Positions 27,612-38,198 of a stretch of DNA of 61,516 bases are shown here, one piece after another. The notes under the pieces are model-generated. The model was not told where the DNA came from, ran no database searches, and was given only the letters and a program-made list of their open reading frames with translations. Made by a program: the position numbers and the translations under genes. The DNA lies in assembly GCF_000747665.1 (NCBI RefSeq), contig NZ_BBKT01000037.1, forward strand, positions 1 through 61,516, given 5' to 3'. The stretch comes from Thermoanaerobacterium saccharolyticum (GTDB lineage: Bacteria; Bacillota; Thermoanaerobacteria; Thermoanaerobacterales; Thermoanaerobacteraceae). Numbering within the stretch: position 1 is the first letter of the stretch; each line of letters begins with the position of its first letter.

Positions 27612-27842
27612 ATGGAGTTTGAAAAAATTAGGGACATAATCGTTGAACAATTAGGAGTAGATCCAGAAGAAGTCACTATGGAATCATCTTTTATAGATGA
27701 TCTTGGAGCAGATTCACTCGATATAGTTGAATTAATCATGGCGCTTGAGGAAGAATTTGATGTTGAAATTCCTGATGAAGATGCAGAAAAAATTAAAACA
27801 GTTGGTGATGTAGTAGAATATTTAAAAAATCTTGAAAAATAA
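27612..27842 (+). CDS. acpP: Acyl carrier protein
   Basis: AcpP carries the growing acyl chain on a phosphopantetheine arm. The 76-aa acidic protein has the attachment Ser35 in [11 protein letters not shown]. The ATG at 27612 is chosen because GAGAGGAGGTGAAC precedes it; an in-frame ATG at 27603 is inside the ribosome binding site region. A perfect hairpin follows, which may limit read-through and raise acpP message over fabF. Confidence 0.97.
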   Translation: MEFEKIRDIIVEQLGVDPEEVTMESSFIDDLGADSLDIVELIMALEEEFDVEIPDEDAEKIKTVGDVVEYLKNLEK

Positions 27843-27843
27843 T

Positions 27844-27871
27844 ATTAAGTCCCGCAATTGCGGGACTTAAT
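27844..27871 (+). terminator. Fourteen-bp palindrome between acpP and fabF
   Basis: ATTAAGTCCCGCAA is followed at once by its own reverse complement, giving a perfect inverted repeat centred near 27857. The T-tract afterwards is poor (TAGATAATTTTTTG), so it may be an attenuator or an mRNA-stabilising hairpin inside the operon rather than a full stop. Confidence 0.65.
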
Positions 27872-27899
27872 TAGATAATTTTTTGATGGAGGATTATCT

Positions 27900-29129
27900 A
27901 TGAACAGGGTTGTAATAACGGGTATAGGAGCCATAACTCCAATAGGCAATAATATTGATGATTTATGGAATTCTCTTATAAATGGTAAGTCTGGTATTGA
28001 TAGAATTTCCAGATTTGATGTTTCATCTTATCCAACGAAACTGGCGGCGGAAGTAAAAGATTTTGAACCGACGGATTATATTGATAAAAAAGAAGCCAAG
28101 AGGATGGACAGATTTACTCAGTTTGCTTTGGCATCTGCAAAAATGGCTTTAGCGGATTCAGGACTTGATCTTGCCAGTGAAGATTTGGATAGAATAGGTG
28201 TTGTGTATGGCTCAGGAATAGGTGGAATAGAAACGTTAGAAAATCAACAGAATATTTTAAGGGATAAAGGTCCAGGAAGAGTAAGTCCTTTTTTTGTTCC
28301 AATGATGATAGCAGATATGGCAGCAGGGCTCATATCGATTACTTTTGGACTTAAAGGACACAATGAAACGATAGTCAACGCATGTGCATCAAGTTCCAAT
28401 GCTATAGGTGATGCATTTAAAGTAGTTGAGCGCGGTGATGCGGATGTAATTGTTACTGGTGGTAGTGAAGCTGCAATAACACCTTTGGCAATTGCGGGAT
28501 TTTGTTCAATGAAGGCGATGTCAACAAATGAAGATCCTAAGACTGCATGCAGACCCTTTGATGCTAATAGAGATGGATTTATAATGGGAGAAGGCTCGGC
28601 TACACTTGTCCTTGAGTCATTAGATCATGCGTTAAAAAGAGGTGCTAAAATATACTGTGAGATTGTGGGTTATGGTGCTACTGCCGATGCATATCATATA
28701 ACTGCACCTGCACCTTTAGGTGAGGGAGCAGCAAGAGCGATGAAACTTGCATTAAAAGATGCTGGTATCGCGCCAAATGACATTGATTATATAAATGCAC
28801 ATGGGACTTCTACAGAATATAACGATAAATATGAGACTATGGCTATTAAAAATGTATTTGGAGAACATGCTTATAAATTAAAAATCAGTTCTACCAAGTC
28901 TATGACAGGACATATGCTTGGAGCATCAGGGGCTGTGGAAGCTGTGGCTACAATACTTGCTATAAAAAATGGAATTGTTCCGCCTACAATCAATTATGAG
29001 ACTCCAGATCCTGAATGCGATTTGGATTATGTTCCAAATAAAGCTTTAAAGATGGATGTAAGTTATGCTTTGTCAAATTCTTTCGGCTTTGGAGGACACA
29101 ATGCTTCATTAGTGTTTAAAAAATATTGA
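27900..29129 (+). CDS. fabF: Beta-ketoacyl-ACP synthase II
   Basis: FabF elongates acyl-ACP by condensing it with malonyl-ACP. The 409-aa protein starts [15 protein letters not shown] and has the catalytic C162 in NACASSSNA and the two histidines in [11 protein letters not shown] and [13 protein letters not shown] at 27900 follows TGGAGGATTATCT. It closes the fab cluster; no fabZ is present in this window, so the dehydratase must be elsewhere. Confidence 0.96.
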   Translation: MNRVVITGIGAITPIGNNIDDLWNSLINGKSGIDRISRFDVSSYPTKLAAEVKDFEPTDYIDKKEAKRMDRFTQFALASAKMALADSGLDLASEDLDRIGVVYGSGIGGIETLENQQNILRDKGPGRVSPFFVPMMIADMAAGLISITFGLKGHNETIVNACASSSNAIGDAFKVVERGDADVIVTGGSEAAITPLAIAGFCSMKAMSTNEDPKTACRPFDANRDGFIMGEGSATLVLESLDHALKRGAKIYCEIVGYGATADAYHITAPAPLGEGAARAMKLALKDAGIAPNDIDYINAHGTSTEYNDKYETMAIKNVFGEHAYKLKISSTKSMTGHMLGASGAVEAVATILAIKNGIVPPTINYETPDPECDLDYVPNKALKMDVSYALSNSFGFGGHNASLVFKKY

Positions 29130-29142
29130 AAGAGGCACAATC

Positions 29143-29841
29143 ATGGAGTTAAGCGATAGATATGAAAATTTAGAAAAAAATATTGGTTACACTTTTAATA
29201 ATAAAAAATTGCTTAAAAATGCCTTAACACATAGTTCATGGGCAAATGAAAGCAAAAACTTTTTAAGCAGCAATGAAAGGCTGGAATTTTTAGGCGATTC
29301 TGTATTAAGCATTGTAATAAGTGAATACTTATATAAAAATAGGACTGATTTAGAAGAAGGCTATTTGTCAAAATACAGAGCTGAAATAGTCTGTGAGCCT
29401 TCACTTGCTCGATGCGCAAGAGAGATAGAGATTGGCAAGTATTTAAATATAGGTAGAGGTGAAGAGATAACAGGTGGCCGCAATAGAGATTCTATCCTGG
29501 CAGATGCGATGGAAGCTTTAATAGCGGCAGTTTACTTGGATTCGGACCTTAAAACAGTAAGTGAAGTTGTATTAAGACTCTTTGAGAAAATTATAAACGA
29601 AGTGTTAAGTGGATTAATATATCGCGATTATAAGACAAAGTTACAAGAAGTAACACAAAAAATGGGCTCAGAAAGAGTGATTTATAGATTAATAGATGAA
29701 TATGGACCTGATCACAATAAGATGTTTGTAATAGAAGTTTTTGTCGGTGAAAATAGACTTGGCAGAGGAAAGGGAAGAAGTAAAAAAGAAGCTGAGCAAT
29801 ATGCAGCCATGGAAGCTTTAAGCAAGATGGGGTTAATATGA
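29143..29841 (+). CDS. rnc: Ribonuclease III
   Basis: RNase III cuts double-stranded RNA in rRNA precursors and mRNAs. The 232-aa protein has the signature ERLEFLGDSVL with the catalytic Glu and Asp, the second acidic site DAMEALIAA, and a C-terminal double-stranded RNA-binding domain (about residues 160-230; KTKLQEVTQKMG to SKKEAEQYAAMEAL). It starts with ATG 13 bases after fabF and overlaps the next gene (ATGA). The fab-rnc-smc order is conserved in Firmicutes. Confidence 0.95.
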   Translation: MELSDRYENLEKNIGYTFNNKKLLKNALTHSSWANESKNFLSSNERLEFLGDSVLSIVISEYLYKNRTDLEEGYLSKYRAEIVCEPSLARCAREIEIGKYLNIGRGEEITGGRNRDSILADAMEALIAAVYLDSDLKTVSEVVLRLFEKIINEVLSGLIYRDYKTKLQEVTQKMGSERVIYRLIDEYGPDHNKMFVIEVFVGENRLGRGKGRSKKEAEQYAAMEALSKMGLI

Positions 29842-30902
29842 AAGATATTTATATTATACCGATTTTTGTTCCTCATTTAGGATGTCCTCATAAATGTGTT
29901 TTTTGTAATCAAGATGAAATAACTGGTTTGAAATCGGAAGTAAATGAGGAGTACGTAGAGAGAACTATCGAAGATTATTTGAAGACTATTCCGAAAGATG
30001 CTTACGTTGAGGTTTCCTTTTATGGTGGAAGCTTTACCGGAATACCATTAGAGATGCAAAAGAATTTTTTGTCGACTGCACAAAAATATTTGGTTTCAGG
30101 AAGCATAGATGCAATTCGATTGTCTACCAGACCTGATTATATAAATGAGATTATTCTTGACAATTTAAAAAAGTATGATGTCTCGATTATAGAACTGGGA
30201 GTACAAAGCTTGGACAATGAGGTGCTATTAAAAAGCCATAGAGGTCATAGCATTGATGATGTTTATAAAGCATCAAAGCTTATAAAAGAGTATGGATTTA
30301 CATTAGGACTACAAATTATGGTAGGATTGCCTGGTGATACCAGACAAAAAACATTAAAAACCGCAGATGCGATAATTTCATTGAAGCCTGCGTTTGTAAG
30401 GATTTATCCTACTCTCGTTTTGAAAGGTACTTATTTGGAAAAAATGTATAAAAACGGAATTTACGTGCCTATTAGTTTGGAAAATGCCGTGGAGATTTCA
30501 AAAGAATTGTACATCAAATTTAAGAAGAATCGTATTGATGTAATTAGAATAGGACTACAAGCTACAGATGCGATAAATGTAAATAAAGATGTGATAGCTG
30601 GTCCATTTCATCCAGCATTTGGAGAGTTAGTAAAGTCGTCTATTTATAAAGATGTTATTAAACATCTTTTTCAAAATAACGATATTAAAGAATGTACGGT
30701 ATTTATTTACATCAATCCTCGTTCGGTTTCAGCTTTAGTTGGAAATAAAAAAAGAAATAAGATTTACTTAGAATCGGAATTTGGCGTAAAAATTAATATA
30801 GTTCAGCTTGATAATCTTAAAGATGATAGTGTACTTTTAGAATATGATGGTCATATATTAAAAAAATCAATAGAAGATTACATAAATGAGTCCACTATAT
30901 GA
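29838..30902 (+). CDS. Elp3-like radical SAM protein
   Basis: This 354-aa protein has an N-terminal radical SAM domain with the iron-sulfur cluster motif C16-x3-C20-x2-C23 (GCPHKCVFCNQ), then FYGGSFTGIP, RLSTRPDYI and ELGVQSLDNEVL, which are the hallmarks of the Elp3/MiaB-like subset. It lacks the full Elp3 acetyltransferase domain. Genes of this kind lie between rnc and smc in many Clostridia. The substrate is not known; a tRNA modification role is a guess from the Elp3 likeness. It overlaps rnc by 4 bases. Confidence 0.85.
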   Translation: MKDIYIIPIFVPHLGCPHKCVFCNQDEITGLKSEVNEEYVERTIEDYLKTIPKDAYVEVSFYGGSFTGIPLEMQKNFLSTAQKYLVSGSIDAIRLSTRPDYINEIILDNLKKYDVSIIELGVQSLDNEVLLKSHRGHSIDDVYKASKLIKEYGFTLGLQIMVGLPGDTRQKTLKTADAIISLKPAFVRIYPTLVLKGTYLEKMYKNGIYVPISLENAVEISKELYIKFKKNRIDVIRIGLQATDAINVNKDVIAGPFHPAFGELVKSSIYKDVIKHLFQNNDIKECTVFIYINPRSVSALVGNKKRNKIYLESEFGVKINIVQLDNLKDDSVLLEYDGHILKKSIEDYINESTI

Positions 30903-30925
30903 TCTTAAAAAATTTTTTATAAAAA

Positions 30926-30954
30926 GAAGGAATTAGTCATTATTTATAGAATAT
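30926..30954 (+). promoter_or_regulatory. Sigma-H-type promoter of spoVS
   Basis: GAAGGAATT (30926-30934) fits the sigma-H -35 box RNAGGAWWW, and ATAGAATAT (30946-30954) fits the -10 box RNNGAATWW. AGGAATT and GAAT are 14 bases apart. In Bacillus spoVS is read by sigma-H, so location and sequence agree. Confidence 0.65.
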
Positions 30955-30997
30955 ATATTTTGTATTCATTTTCAATTCTACTAAGGAGGTTATTATA

Positions 30998-31258
30998 GTG
31001 GAGGTTCTAAAAGTATCAGCTAAATCTCAACCTAAATCTGTAGCAGGTGCATTGGCGGCTGTATTGAGAGACAAGTCTGTAGCTGAGATACAGGCTGTCG
31101 GAGCGGGAGCCGTAAATCAGGCTGTGAAGGCGATAGCAATAGCAAGAGGGTTTGTGGCCCCCAATGGTATAGATTTAATTGCTATACCAGCTTTTTCAGA
31201 GATAGAAATAGAAGGGGAGACCCGAACAGCGATAAAGTTCATAGTGGAACCAAGATAA
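30998..31258 (+). CDS. spoVS: Stage V sporulation protein S
   Basis: SpoVS is an 86-aa AlbA-fold protein that affects septation and later spore maturation. The sequence is highly typical: EVLKVSAKSQPKSVAGALAA, VQAVGAGAVNQAVKAIAIAR-like middle (with IQAVGAG here) and GIDLIAIPAFSEIEI. It starts with GTG at 30998 behind AAGGAGG. Its own sigma-H-like promoter and a very strong 3' hairpin make it a single-gene unit between the rnc and smc blocks. Confidence 0.96.
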   Translation: MEVLKVSAKSQPKSVAGALAAVLRDKSVAEIQAVGAGAVNQAVKAIAIARGFVAPNGIDLIAIPAFSEIEIEGETRTAIKFIVEPR

Positions 31259-31292
31259 TTAAAACCTGCTTCAGCAGGTTTTAATTATCTTG
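31251..31292. terminator. Perfect 19-bp stem-loop at the 3' end of spoVS
   Basis: CAAGATAATTAAAACCTGC (31251-31269) and its exact reverse complement (31274-31292) enclose a TTCA loop. The stop codon of spoVS is inside the 5' arm. The GC core with TTTTAATT in the 3' arm makes it a terminator; the symmetry would let it work in both directions. Confidence 0.88.
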
Positions 31293-31328
31293 TGGAGTGT
31301 CTTTTAATTCTAATTTTTGGAGGGTCTT

Positions 31329-34300
31329 ATGTTTTTAAAGAAATTAGAGATAATAGGATTTAAGTCCTTTGCAGATAGAGTTGTATTGAATTTTGAAAAG
31401 GGAATTACAGCAATTGTTGGCCCAAACGGAAGTGGGAAAAGCAATATTTCAGATGCTGTAAGACTTGTTTTGGGAGAACAAAGCATTAAAAGTTTAAGAG
31501 GAAATAAATTGGAAGATGTCATTTTTGCAGGCACAGAAAATAGGAAGCCCTTGAGTTTTGCGGAAGTCACGTTGACACTTGATAACAGTGATCACATGCT
31601 TCCACTGGATTTTACTGAGGTTGTAATAACCAGAAAAATATTCAGATCTGGTGAAAGTGAATTTTACATAAATAAGACGCAGTGCAGATTAAAAGATGTA
31701 TTTGAACTTTTTATGGATACAGGAATAGGGAGAGATGGTTACTCTATCATTGGTCAAGGCAAAATCGATGAGATTTTGCTGTCAAGACCAGAAGATAGAA
31801 GGCAAATTTTTGAGGAAGCTTCTGGAATTTCAAAATACAAATACAAAAAGGAAGAGGCACAAAAAAAAATTAGTTGTGACAAATGAAAATATAAATAGAA
31901 TAAATGATATATTGCTGGAGCTTCAAAATCAATTAGAACCTCTGCATGAACAAAAAGTAAAAGCAGAAACTTTCCTGAAGTTACAAGAAGAAAAAAAGCG
32001 CATTGATATAACAATTTATTGCCATGATATAGAGGAACTTTTTAAAAAGTTAAATAATTTTAAAGCAGATTATAATGCAATTGAAAAGAATGTGTTGGGA
32101 TTAAAAACAGAAATCGAAAGCAAAAAAAATACATTGTATGAAGCGGAATTAGAGCTTGAAAGTTTTAAAAAGCAATTAGACAGAAAAAAAACAAGATTAT
32201 TATAATTCTATAAATGAGATAGAGACATTAAATGGAAAGATAGAACTTTTAAATGAAAAAGTAAAAAATAGTGAAGAAAATATAGATAGATTAAAAAAAA
32301 TCGCTTGAAGATAGTAAGAATAAATCTTTTCTTACATCAAAAGAAATAGGTGAAATTAATGAAAGCATAAAAGAAATTGAATTAAAGAAGCAATATTTTG
32401 AATCGGAGTTAAGCAATCTTATTTCAAGGTATGAATCTATAAAAGAAGAATCTAGTTTAAAACAAATGGAAGTTGAATCTGCAAAAGAAGACGTAGTTGA
32501 CATTTTAAATGAGATTGCAGAGAACAATAACATTCTTTCAAAGACGGAAGTAATGAAAAATAATTTATCTGAAAAATTAAGTGATTTAGTTAAAACGCAA
32601 AATAATCTTATAAGCGACATTGAACTTAAAAATCAAGAAATAAACAAAATACAAAATAACATTGAAAGCCTTAATAGTGAATTAATTACATTTAAAGATG
32701 ATAAAAATTCAACTGAAGAAAAATTAAAGTCATTAGAAAATAATATAAAGATTCAAAATAGGAAATATGAAGAAACATTAAATGAGTACAACAGTGCCTT
32801 AGCTAAATTAAGGCTTTTAAGAGATATGGATAAGGAATATGAGGGATATAACCACAGCATTAAAAACTTGATGAAGTACATTGAGAAGAATGAGCCATTA
32901 AGAAAGAATGTATTAGGTGTAGTTGGGGAATTAATTGATGTAAAAAGCGAATATTCTTTGGCTATTGAGATAGCCTTAGGTTCGGCAATTCAAGATATTA
33001 TAACGGAAACTACCGAAAGTGCTAAGGATCTCATATCTGTGCTTAAAAAGAATAATTTTGGTAGAGCGACATTTTTGCCACTCGACAATATAACGTACAA
33101 ACCATTTGATAAATCTCTTAATAGAGGCGATGGAGTAATAGGACTGGCTTCTGATATTATTGATTATGATAAAAAAAATTGAAAAAGCAATAAAGTTTAT
33201 TTTAGGAAGGGTAATAGTTACAAATGATTTAGATACTGCTATTTCGCTAACTAGAAAATTTAAAAATCAATTTAAGATAGTGACATTAAAAGGCGAAGTA
33301 ATCAATCCTGGCGGTTCGATTACTGGAGGAAGCATCTTAAAGTCTCAAAATATATTGAAACGGAAAGAAGATATTAAACTTGAGGATATAAAATGCAATA
33401 AATTAGCGGAAGAATTAAAAGAATTGGAAAAGTACAAAGATGGTTTAACTAAAGAGATAGAAAAAACAAGAGAAAAATTGGATGACATAATAAATAACAT
33501 TAACATTAAAGCGAGCATTTTAAATGATTTGATAAAAACTAAATCTTTTTTAGAGATGGAGATAGAAAAGTTAAACACAATTATAAAACAAAGTAAATTA
33601 GAAGAAAAACAGGTAAGAGATGTTATAAATAGCTATGACGAGGAAATTAATAAATACAAAGATAATATATCGCAACTTTATCAAAAAAAAAGCTTATCTA
33701 GATAAATTGATCAGAGATTATAAAGACAACAAAGACTCTAATGCTGATTTTCTCAATAAGTTAGAGGTACAAATAACAGATTTAAAAATTGAATTAGCAA
33801 AATACGAGCAAAAGTTGATGAATGATATTTCGAAATTAAATGAAAAGAAATTGGAATATAGTAACATTACTGAATCAATTATTGAGATAGAAAAAAGCCT
33901 TGACAAGTATGAAAATTTAAAAATAATGTATGAAAAAGATATAAATAAATCTAATGAGAAAAGCGAAGTTTTAAATGAAAGACTTAAAAAGATTAACGAA
34001 TATATACAGGAAATGGAGAGAAAGATTGAGACAAAATTGGAAAACATAAATACTGACAAAGAGATATTGGCTAAGTTAGAAAATGAATATTCTAAAGAAA
34101 TAGAAAATAAGCGGTTGAAAGAATTGAATATTCAAAAGGTTGAAATGGAAATTGAAAATATCAAAAATAAACTTTGGGAAGATTATGAAATAACTTTCAA
34201 CAATGCAAAAGCAAATTTAATGAAGGAAAATATTTTGACATTGAGGCAGCAGTTATCAAAAATTAATGCATCAATTAAAGATTTAGGAATAGTCAATCTA

Positions 34301-34882
34301 AATGCGATAGAAGAATACAAAAATTTAAAAGAACGATATGACTTTTTGAAAATGCAATATGATGATTTGGTGGAAGCAAAGAATTCACTTAATTCAATCA
34401 TTGATGATGCAAATAAAATTATAAAGACAAAATTCAAGGATAATTTTAACTTAATCGAAGCACAATTTAAAGAAACTTTTAAAAAATTGTTTGGCGGTGG
34501 CAGAGCAGAATTAATTTTGACAAATCCTGATGATTTGCTTAATACAGGGATAGAAATAAACGTACAGCCTCCTGGGAAAAAACTTCAAAACATTTCGCTT
34601 CTATCCGGTGGTGAAAAAGCATTAGTTGCAATATCTTTGTTATTTGCTATGATATTAATAAGACCGACGCCTTTTTGTATACTCGATGAAATAGATGCTG
34701 CGTTAGATGATGCAAATGTCGATAGATTTGCATCTTACTTGAAAGACCTTTCTCGCGAATCACAGTTTATAGTTGTGACTCACAGAAAAGGTACTATGTC
34801 AGTTGCTGATACATTGTATGGAGTAACCATGCAGGAGAAAGGTGTTTCAAACTTATTATCGTTAAAATTAGAAAGTGCTTAG
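31329..34882 (+). CDS. smc: Chromosome condensation ATPase Smc, with five apparent frameshifts
   Basis: Smc is the large coiled-coil ATPase of condensin, needed for chromosome folding and segregation. As printed the gene is in six pieces. Breaks lie in A-runs at 31861-31869, 32184-32191, 32293-32300, 33171-33178 and 33683-33691, and removing one A at each gives a continuous protein of 1182 aa, the normal length. Seen in order: Walker A GPNGSGKSN near residue 32, coiled coil, a hinge around the GVVGELIDV and RATFLPLDN blocks, return coiled coil, then signature LLSGGEKALVA and Walker B CILDEIDAALDD. ATG at 31329 follows TTGGAGGG. The gene is essential or nearly so, so five real breaks are most unlikely. 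Confidence 0.93.
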
Positions 34883-34897
34883 AAAGGAATGTAATGT

Positions 34898-35863
34898 ATG
34901 TTAAACTTCTTCAAAAAAATTAAAAAAGACAATGAAATTATAGAAAAAGAAGATAAAAAAGGACTTTATCAGAGACTAAAAGATGGTCTTGCAAGAACGA
35001 GGGATAATTTTACAGCCAAGATAGATGACATATTATCGTTAGGAAGAAAAGTAGACGATGAATTGTTTGAAGAATTGGAGGAAATTTTAATATTAGCAGA
35101 TGTTGGTGTTTCTACAACAGAAAAAATTATTGACAATTTAAAAGAGAAAGCTAAGGAGCAGAAAGTTAAAGATGCAGAAAAAATAAAGGAATTGTTGGCA
35201 GAAGAAATATACGATATTATGGAGGCTAAAGAGACATCGCTTAAAATTACACCACCAACTTTAATTTTAATTGTTGGTGTCAATGGTGTAGGTAAGACGA
35301 CGACAATAGGCAAACTTGCCAATAAGTTTAAAAGAGAGGGGAAAAGGGTACTGCTTGTGGCAGCAGATACATTTAGGGCAGCGGCCATAGATCAGTTAGA
35401 TGTATGGGCAGGAAGAAATAATTGTGAAATAATCAGGCATGAAGAGGGTTCAGATCCGGCATCTGTCCTCTTTGACGGCATAAAAGCTGCGAAATCCAGA
35501 AATGTAGATGTGATATTGTGCGATACTGCGGGAAGGCTACACAACAAAAAAAATCTTATGGAAGAATTAAAAAAGATATACAGAGTTGCTCAAAGAGAAT
35601 TTAATGAAGGCAATATAGAGACGTTTTTAGTTTTAGATGCTACAACTGGACAAAATGCAATACAACAAGCTAAAATCTTTAAAGAGGCTACGGATGTAAC
35701 TGGTATAATACTGACAAAACTTGATGGAACAGCAAAAGGAGGTATTGTAATATCGATAAAATCTGAGCTTGATATACCCGTAAGGTTTATTGGTGTAGGA
35801 GAAGGTATTGACGACTTTCAAGAGTTTGATTCAGAAAAATTTGTTAAGGCATTATTTGAATAA
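34898..35863 (+). CDS. ftsY: Signal recognition particle receptor FtsY
   Basis: FtsY docks ribosome-SRP complexes at the membrane. The 321-aa protein has a short charged N-terminal region, the NG-domain helices, P-loop GVNGVGKTTTIGKLA, DTFRAAAIDQL, DTAGRLHNK, TKLDGTAKGG and GVGEGIDDFQ. It starts with ATG 15 bases after smc. It contains an in-frame run of eight A near 35546, the only such run in the window that does not break its gene. Confidence 0.96.
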   Translation: MLNFFKKIKKDNEIIEKEDKKGLYQRLKDGLARTRDNFTAKIDDILSLGRKVDDELFEELEEILILADVGVSTTEKIIDNLKEKAKEQKVKDAEKIKELLAEEIYDIMEAKETSLKITPPTLILIVGVNGVGKTTTIGKLANKFKREGKRVLLVAADTFRAAAIDQLDVWAGRNNCEIIRHEEGSDPASVLFDGIKAAKSRNVDVILCDTAGRLHNKKNLMEELKKIYRVAQREFNEGNIETFLVLDATTGQNAIQQAKIFKEATDVTGIILTKLDGTAKGGIVISIKSELDIPVRFIGVGEGIDDFQEFDSEKFVKALFE

Positions 35864-35867
35864 AAAC

Positions 35868-35896
35868 TTGACAAATTAGTTTTTCTCATATAAAAT
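35868..35896 (+). promoter_or_regulatory. Sigma-A promoter of ylxM-ffh-rpsP operon
   Basis: TTGACA (35868-35873) and TAAAAT (35891-35896) are separated by 17 bases and begin 5 bases after the ftsY stop. It gives SRP and ribosome-maturation genes a promoter separate from smc-ftsY. Confidence 0.82.
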
Positions 35897-35933
35897 CTTA
35901 ATGTAAAGGCAAGTACCTTAACAGGTGGTATAT

Positions 35934-36287
35934 ATGAATTCTGACTTTGTTGAAATGAATGTGTTGTATGATTTTTATGGCTCGTTACTTACAGGTAAAC
36001 AAATGGATATATTTAAAATGTACTATATGGATGACTATTCATTAGGTGAGATATCACAGGAGCTTAATATTTCAAGACAAGGCGTATATGACTCTTTAAA
36101 AAGGGCTGAAAGTATTTTAAAATATTACGAAGATAAATTGGGGCTCGTGAAAAAATACAATGATAACATGGAAAAGCTATCTAAAATAAAGCGGTTGGTA
36201 TATGAGGCAAAAAAACATGTTTCCGATAAAAAAGCCTTAGAGGCATTGGAAGATATAGAAAAAGAAATTGATAGTTTGGAATTGTAA
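35934..36287 (+). CDS. ylxM: YlxM/p13-like DNA-binding protein
   Basis: YlxM is a small sigma-70 region-4-like helix-turn-helix protein always found before ffh in Firmicutes and reported to modulate SRP GTPase activity. The 117-aa protein shows LLTGKQMDIFKMYYMDDYSLGEIS followed by LNISRQGVYDSLKRAE, the HTH. A GTG at 35925 is in frame, but the ATG at 35934 is better spaced from AGGTGG. It ends 23 bases before ffh. Confidence 0.92.
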   Translation: MNSDFVEMNVLYDFYGSLLTGKQMDIFKMYYMDDYSLGEISQELNISRQGVYDSLKRAESILKYYEDKLGLVKKYNDNMEKLSKIKRLVYEAKKHVSDKKALEALEDIEKEIDSLEL

Positions 36288-36310
36288 ATAAAATTCTAGG
36301 AGGTTTTTGA

Positions 36311-37651
36311 ATGGCATTTGAAAGTCTTACTGGAAAGCTTCAAGACATTTTTAAGAAACTTAGAGGTAAAGGTAAGCTAAGCGAAAAAGATGTAAAAGAG
36401 GCTATGAAAGAAGTTAAGATAGCACTTTTAGAGGCTGACGTTAATTTTAAAGTTGTTAAAGAATTTATAAATAATGTTACTGAGAAGTCTTTGGGGCAAG
36501 AAGTGATGGAAAGCCTAACGCCTGCGCAGCATGTCATAAAAATTGTCAATGACGAATTGACAGCACTGATGGGCTCTAAAGAAAGCAAGATCAATTTTAG
36601 CGATAAACCTCCAACAGTTATAATGATGGTGGGATTGCAAGGTTCCGGTAAGACGACTACTAGTGGCAAACTTGCTAATTATTTAAAATCGAAAGGAAAA
36701 AGTCCTGTACTTGTTGCATGTGATATATATAGACCTGCAGCAATTAAACAGCTTCAAGTAGTTGGTTCATCCATAAATGTGCCTGTTTTTTCAATGGGTG
36801 ATAAGACATCACCTGTTGATATTGCAAAGACTTCTATAGATTTTGCAAAAAATAATAATTATAACGTAGTGATAATTGATACGGCTGGGAGACTCCATGT
36901 AGATGAAGAATTGATGGATGAATTGAAAAACATAAAAGATGCTGTGAATCCGGATGAAATACTTTTAGTTGTTGATGCTATGACTGGTCAAGATGTTGTC
37001 AATGTAGCTGAATCTTTTAATGAAAAACTTGATATAGATGGAGTTATATTGACAAAACTTGATGGTGATACGAGAGGCGGAGCGGCTTTGTCTGTGAAAG
37101 CTGTCACCCATAAACCCATTAAATTTATAGCATCAGGCGAAAAATTTACTGACATAGAAGTTTTTCATCCAGATAGAATGGCTTCAAGAATATTGGGAAT
37201 GGGTGATGTTTTAAGTTTAATTGAAAAAGCTCAGGCACAGATAGATGAAAAAAAGGCATTAGAATTGCAAAAAAAGATTTTAGAGCAACAGTTTTCGTTT
37301 GATGACTTTTTAGAACAATTACAGGGATTAAAAAATATGGGCCCAATTGATCAGTTGTTTTCCATGATACCAGGTGTAAATATGTCAAAATTAAAAGGAA
37401 TAAACGTAAGTGATAAGGACATAAAGAGAATAGAGGCAATAATCCAGTCAATGACTAAAGAAGAAAGACAAAATCCCTCTATCATAAATGGCAGCAGAAA
37501 AAAGAGAATCGCTGCTGGCAGTGGTACATCGATTCAGCAAGTGAATAGCTTACTTAAACAGTTTGAGCAAACTAAGAAGATGATGAAGCAGTTTACTGAT
37601 ATGGGCAAGAATATGAAAATAGGCAAAAGGAAAATGCCATTTTTCAAATAG
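36311..37651 (+). CDS. ffh: Signal recognition particle protein Ffh
   Basis: Ffh (SRP54) binds signal peptides and the SRP RNA. The 446-aa protein has the N and G domains with [40 protein letters not shown] and [13 protein letters not shown], and a methionine-rich M domain from about residue 295 ([38 protein letters not shown]). ATG at 36311 follows CTAGGAGG. It precedes rpsP in the conserved ffh-rpsP-khpA-rimM-trmD-rplS order. Confidence 0.97.
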   Translation: MAFESLTGKLQDIFKKLRGKGKLSEKDVKEAMKEVKIALLEADVNFKVVKEFINNVTEKSLGQEVMESLTPAQHVIKIVNDELTALMGSKESKINFSDKPPTVIMMVGLQGSGKTTTSGKLANYLKSKGKSPVLVACDIYRPAAIKQLQVVGSSINVPVFSMGDKTSPVDIAKTSIDFAKNNNYNVVIIDTAGRLHVDEELMDELKNIKDAVNPDEILLVVDAMTGQDVVNVAESFNEKLDIDGVILTKLDGDTRGGAALSVKAVTHKPIKFIASGEKFTDIEVFHPDRMASRILGMGDVLSLIEKAQAQIDEKKALELQKKILEQQFSFDDFLEQLQGLKNMGPIDQLFSMIPGVNMSKLKGINVSDKDIKRIEAIIQSMTKEERQNPSIINGSRKKRIAAGSGTSIQQVNSLLKQFEQTKKMMKQFTDMGKNMKIGKRKMPFFK

Positions 37652-37679
37652 GAATTTATCTTTAAAAGGAGGTGATAAA

Positions 37680-37937
37680 GTGGCAGTTAGGATTAGATTA
37701 AAAAGAATGGGTGCAAAAAAGTCACCGTTTTACAGATTTGTTGTGGCTGATTCAAGATCACCACGTGATGGTAAGTTTATAGAGGAGATTGGATATTATA
37801 ATCCAGTATCTAATCCAAAGGAAATTAAAATTGATTCTGAAAAAGCCATAAAGTGGCTAAAAGTAGGTGCACAACCATCTGACACGGTTAGAGCTCTATT
37901 CAAAAAAGAAGGCATATTTGATAAAATTAACAATTAA
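37680..37937 (+). CDS. rpsP: 30S ribosomal protein S16
   Basis: S16 is a small-subunit assembly protein. The 85-aa protein starts [18 protein letters not shown], the family signature. It begins with GTG at 37680 behind AAAGGAGGTG and precedes the KH-domain gene by 25 bases. Confidence 0.97.
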   Translation: MAVRIRLKRMGAKKSPFYRFVVADSRSPRDGKFIEEIGYYNPVSNPKEIKIDSEKAIKWLKVGAQPSDTVRALFKKEGIFDKINN

Positions 37938-37962
37938 AATGCTGTTTTAGGAAGGGATAAAC

Positions 37963-38190
37963 ATGGGTGAATTAGTTAAGTTCATTGCAAAATCTCTCGT
38001 TGATAATCCTGACGCAGTCCAAATTAATGAAATTGAAGGTGAGCAGTCAATCATAATAGAGCTTAAAGTTGCTCCAGAAGATATGGGAAAAGTTATAGGG
38101 AAACAAGGTAGGATAGCAAAAGCCATAAGAACTGTTGTTAAGGCTGCTGCAACCAAAGAAAAGAAGCGTGTCATCGTAGAAATAATTTAG
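37963..38190 (+). CDS. khpA: KH-domain RNA-binding protein KhpA (YlqC)
   Basis: KhpA is a small RNA-binding protein that works with KhpB/EloR in cell elongation control and small-RNA biology in Gram-positive bacteria. The 75-aa protein has a single KH motif with the GxxG loop in GKVIGKQGRIAKAIR. ATG at 37963 follows AGGAAGGG. Its place between rpsP and rimM is constant in Firmicutes. Confidence 0.93.
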   Translation: MGELVKFIAKSLVDNPDAVQINEIEGEQSIIIELKVAPEDMGKVIGKQGRIAKAIRTVVKAAATKEKKRVIVEII

Positions 38191-38198
38191 GTGATTTT

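Noticed and set aside
31329..34882. smc as a decaying pseudogene
   Set aside because: All five breaks are the same error type and every domain including Walker A, signature and Walker B is intact; total length becomes normal on repair.
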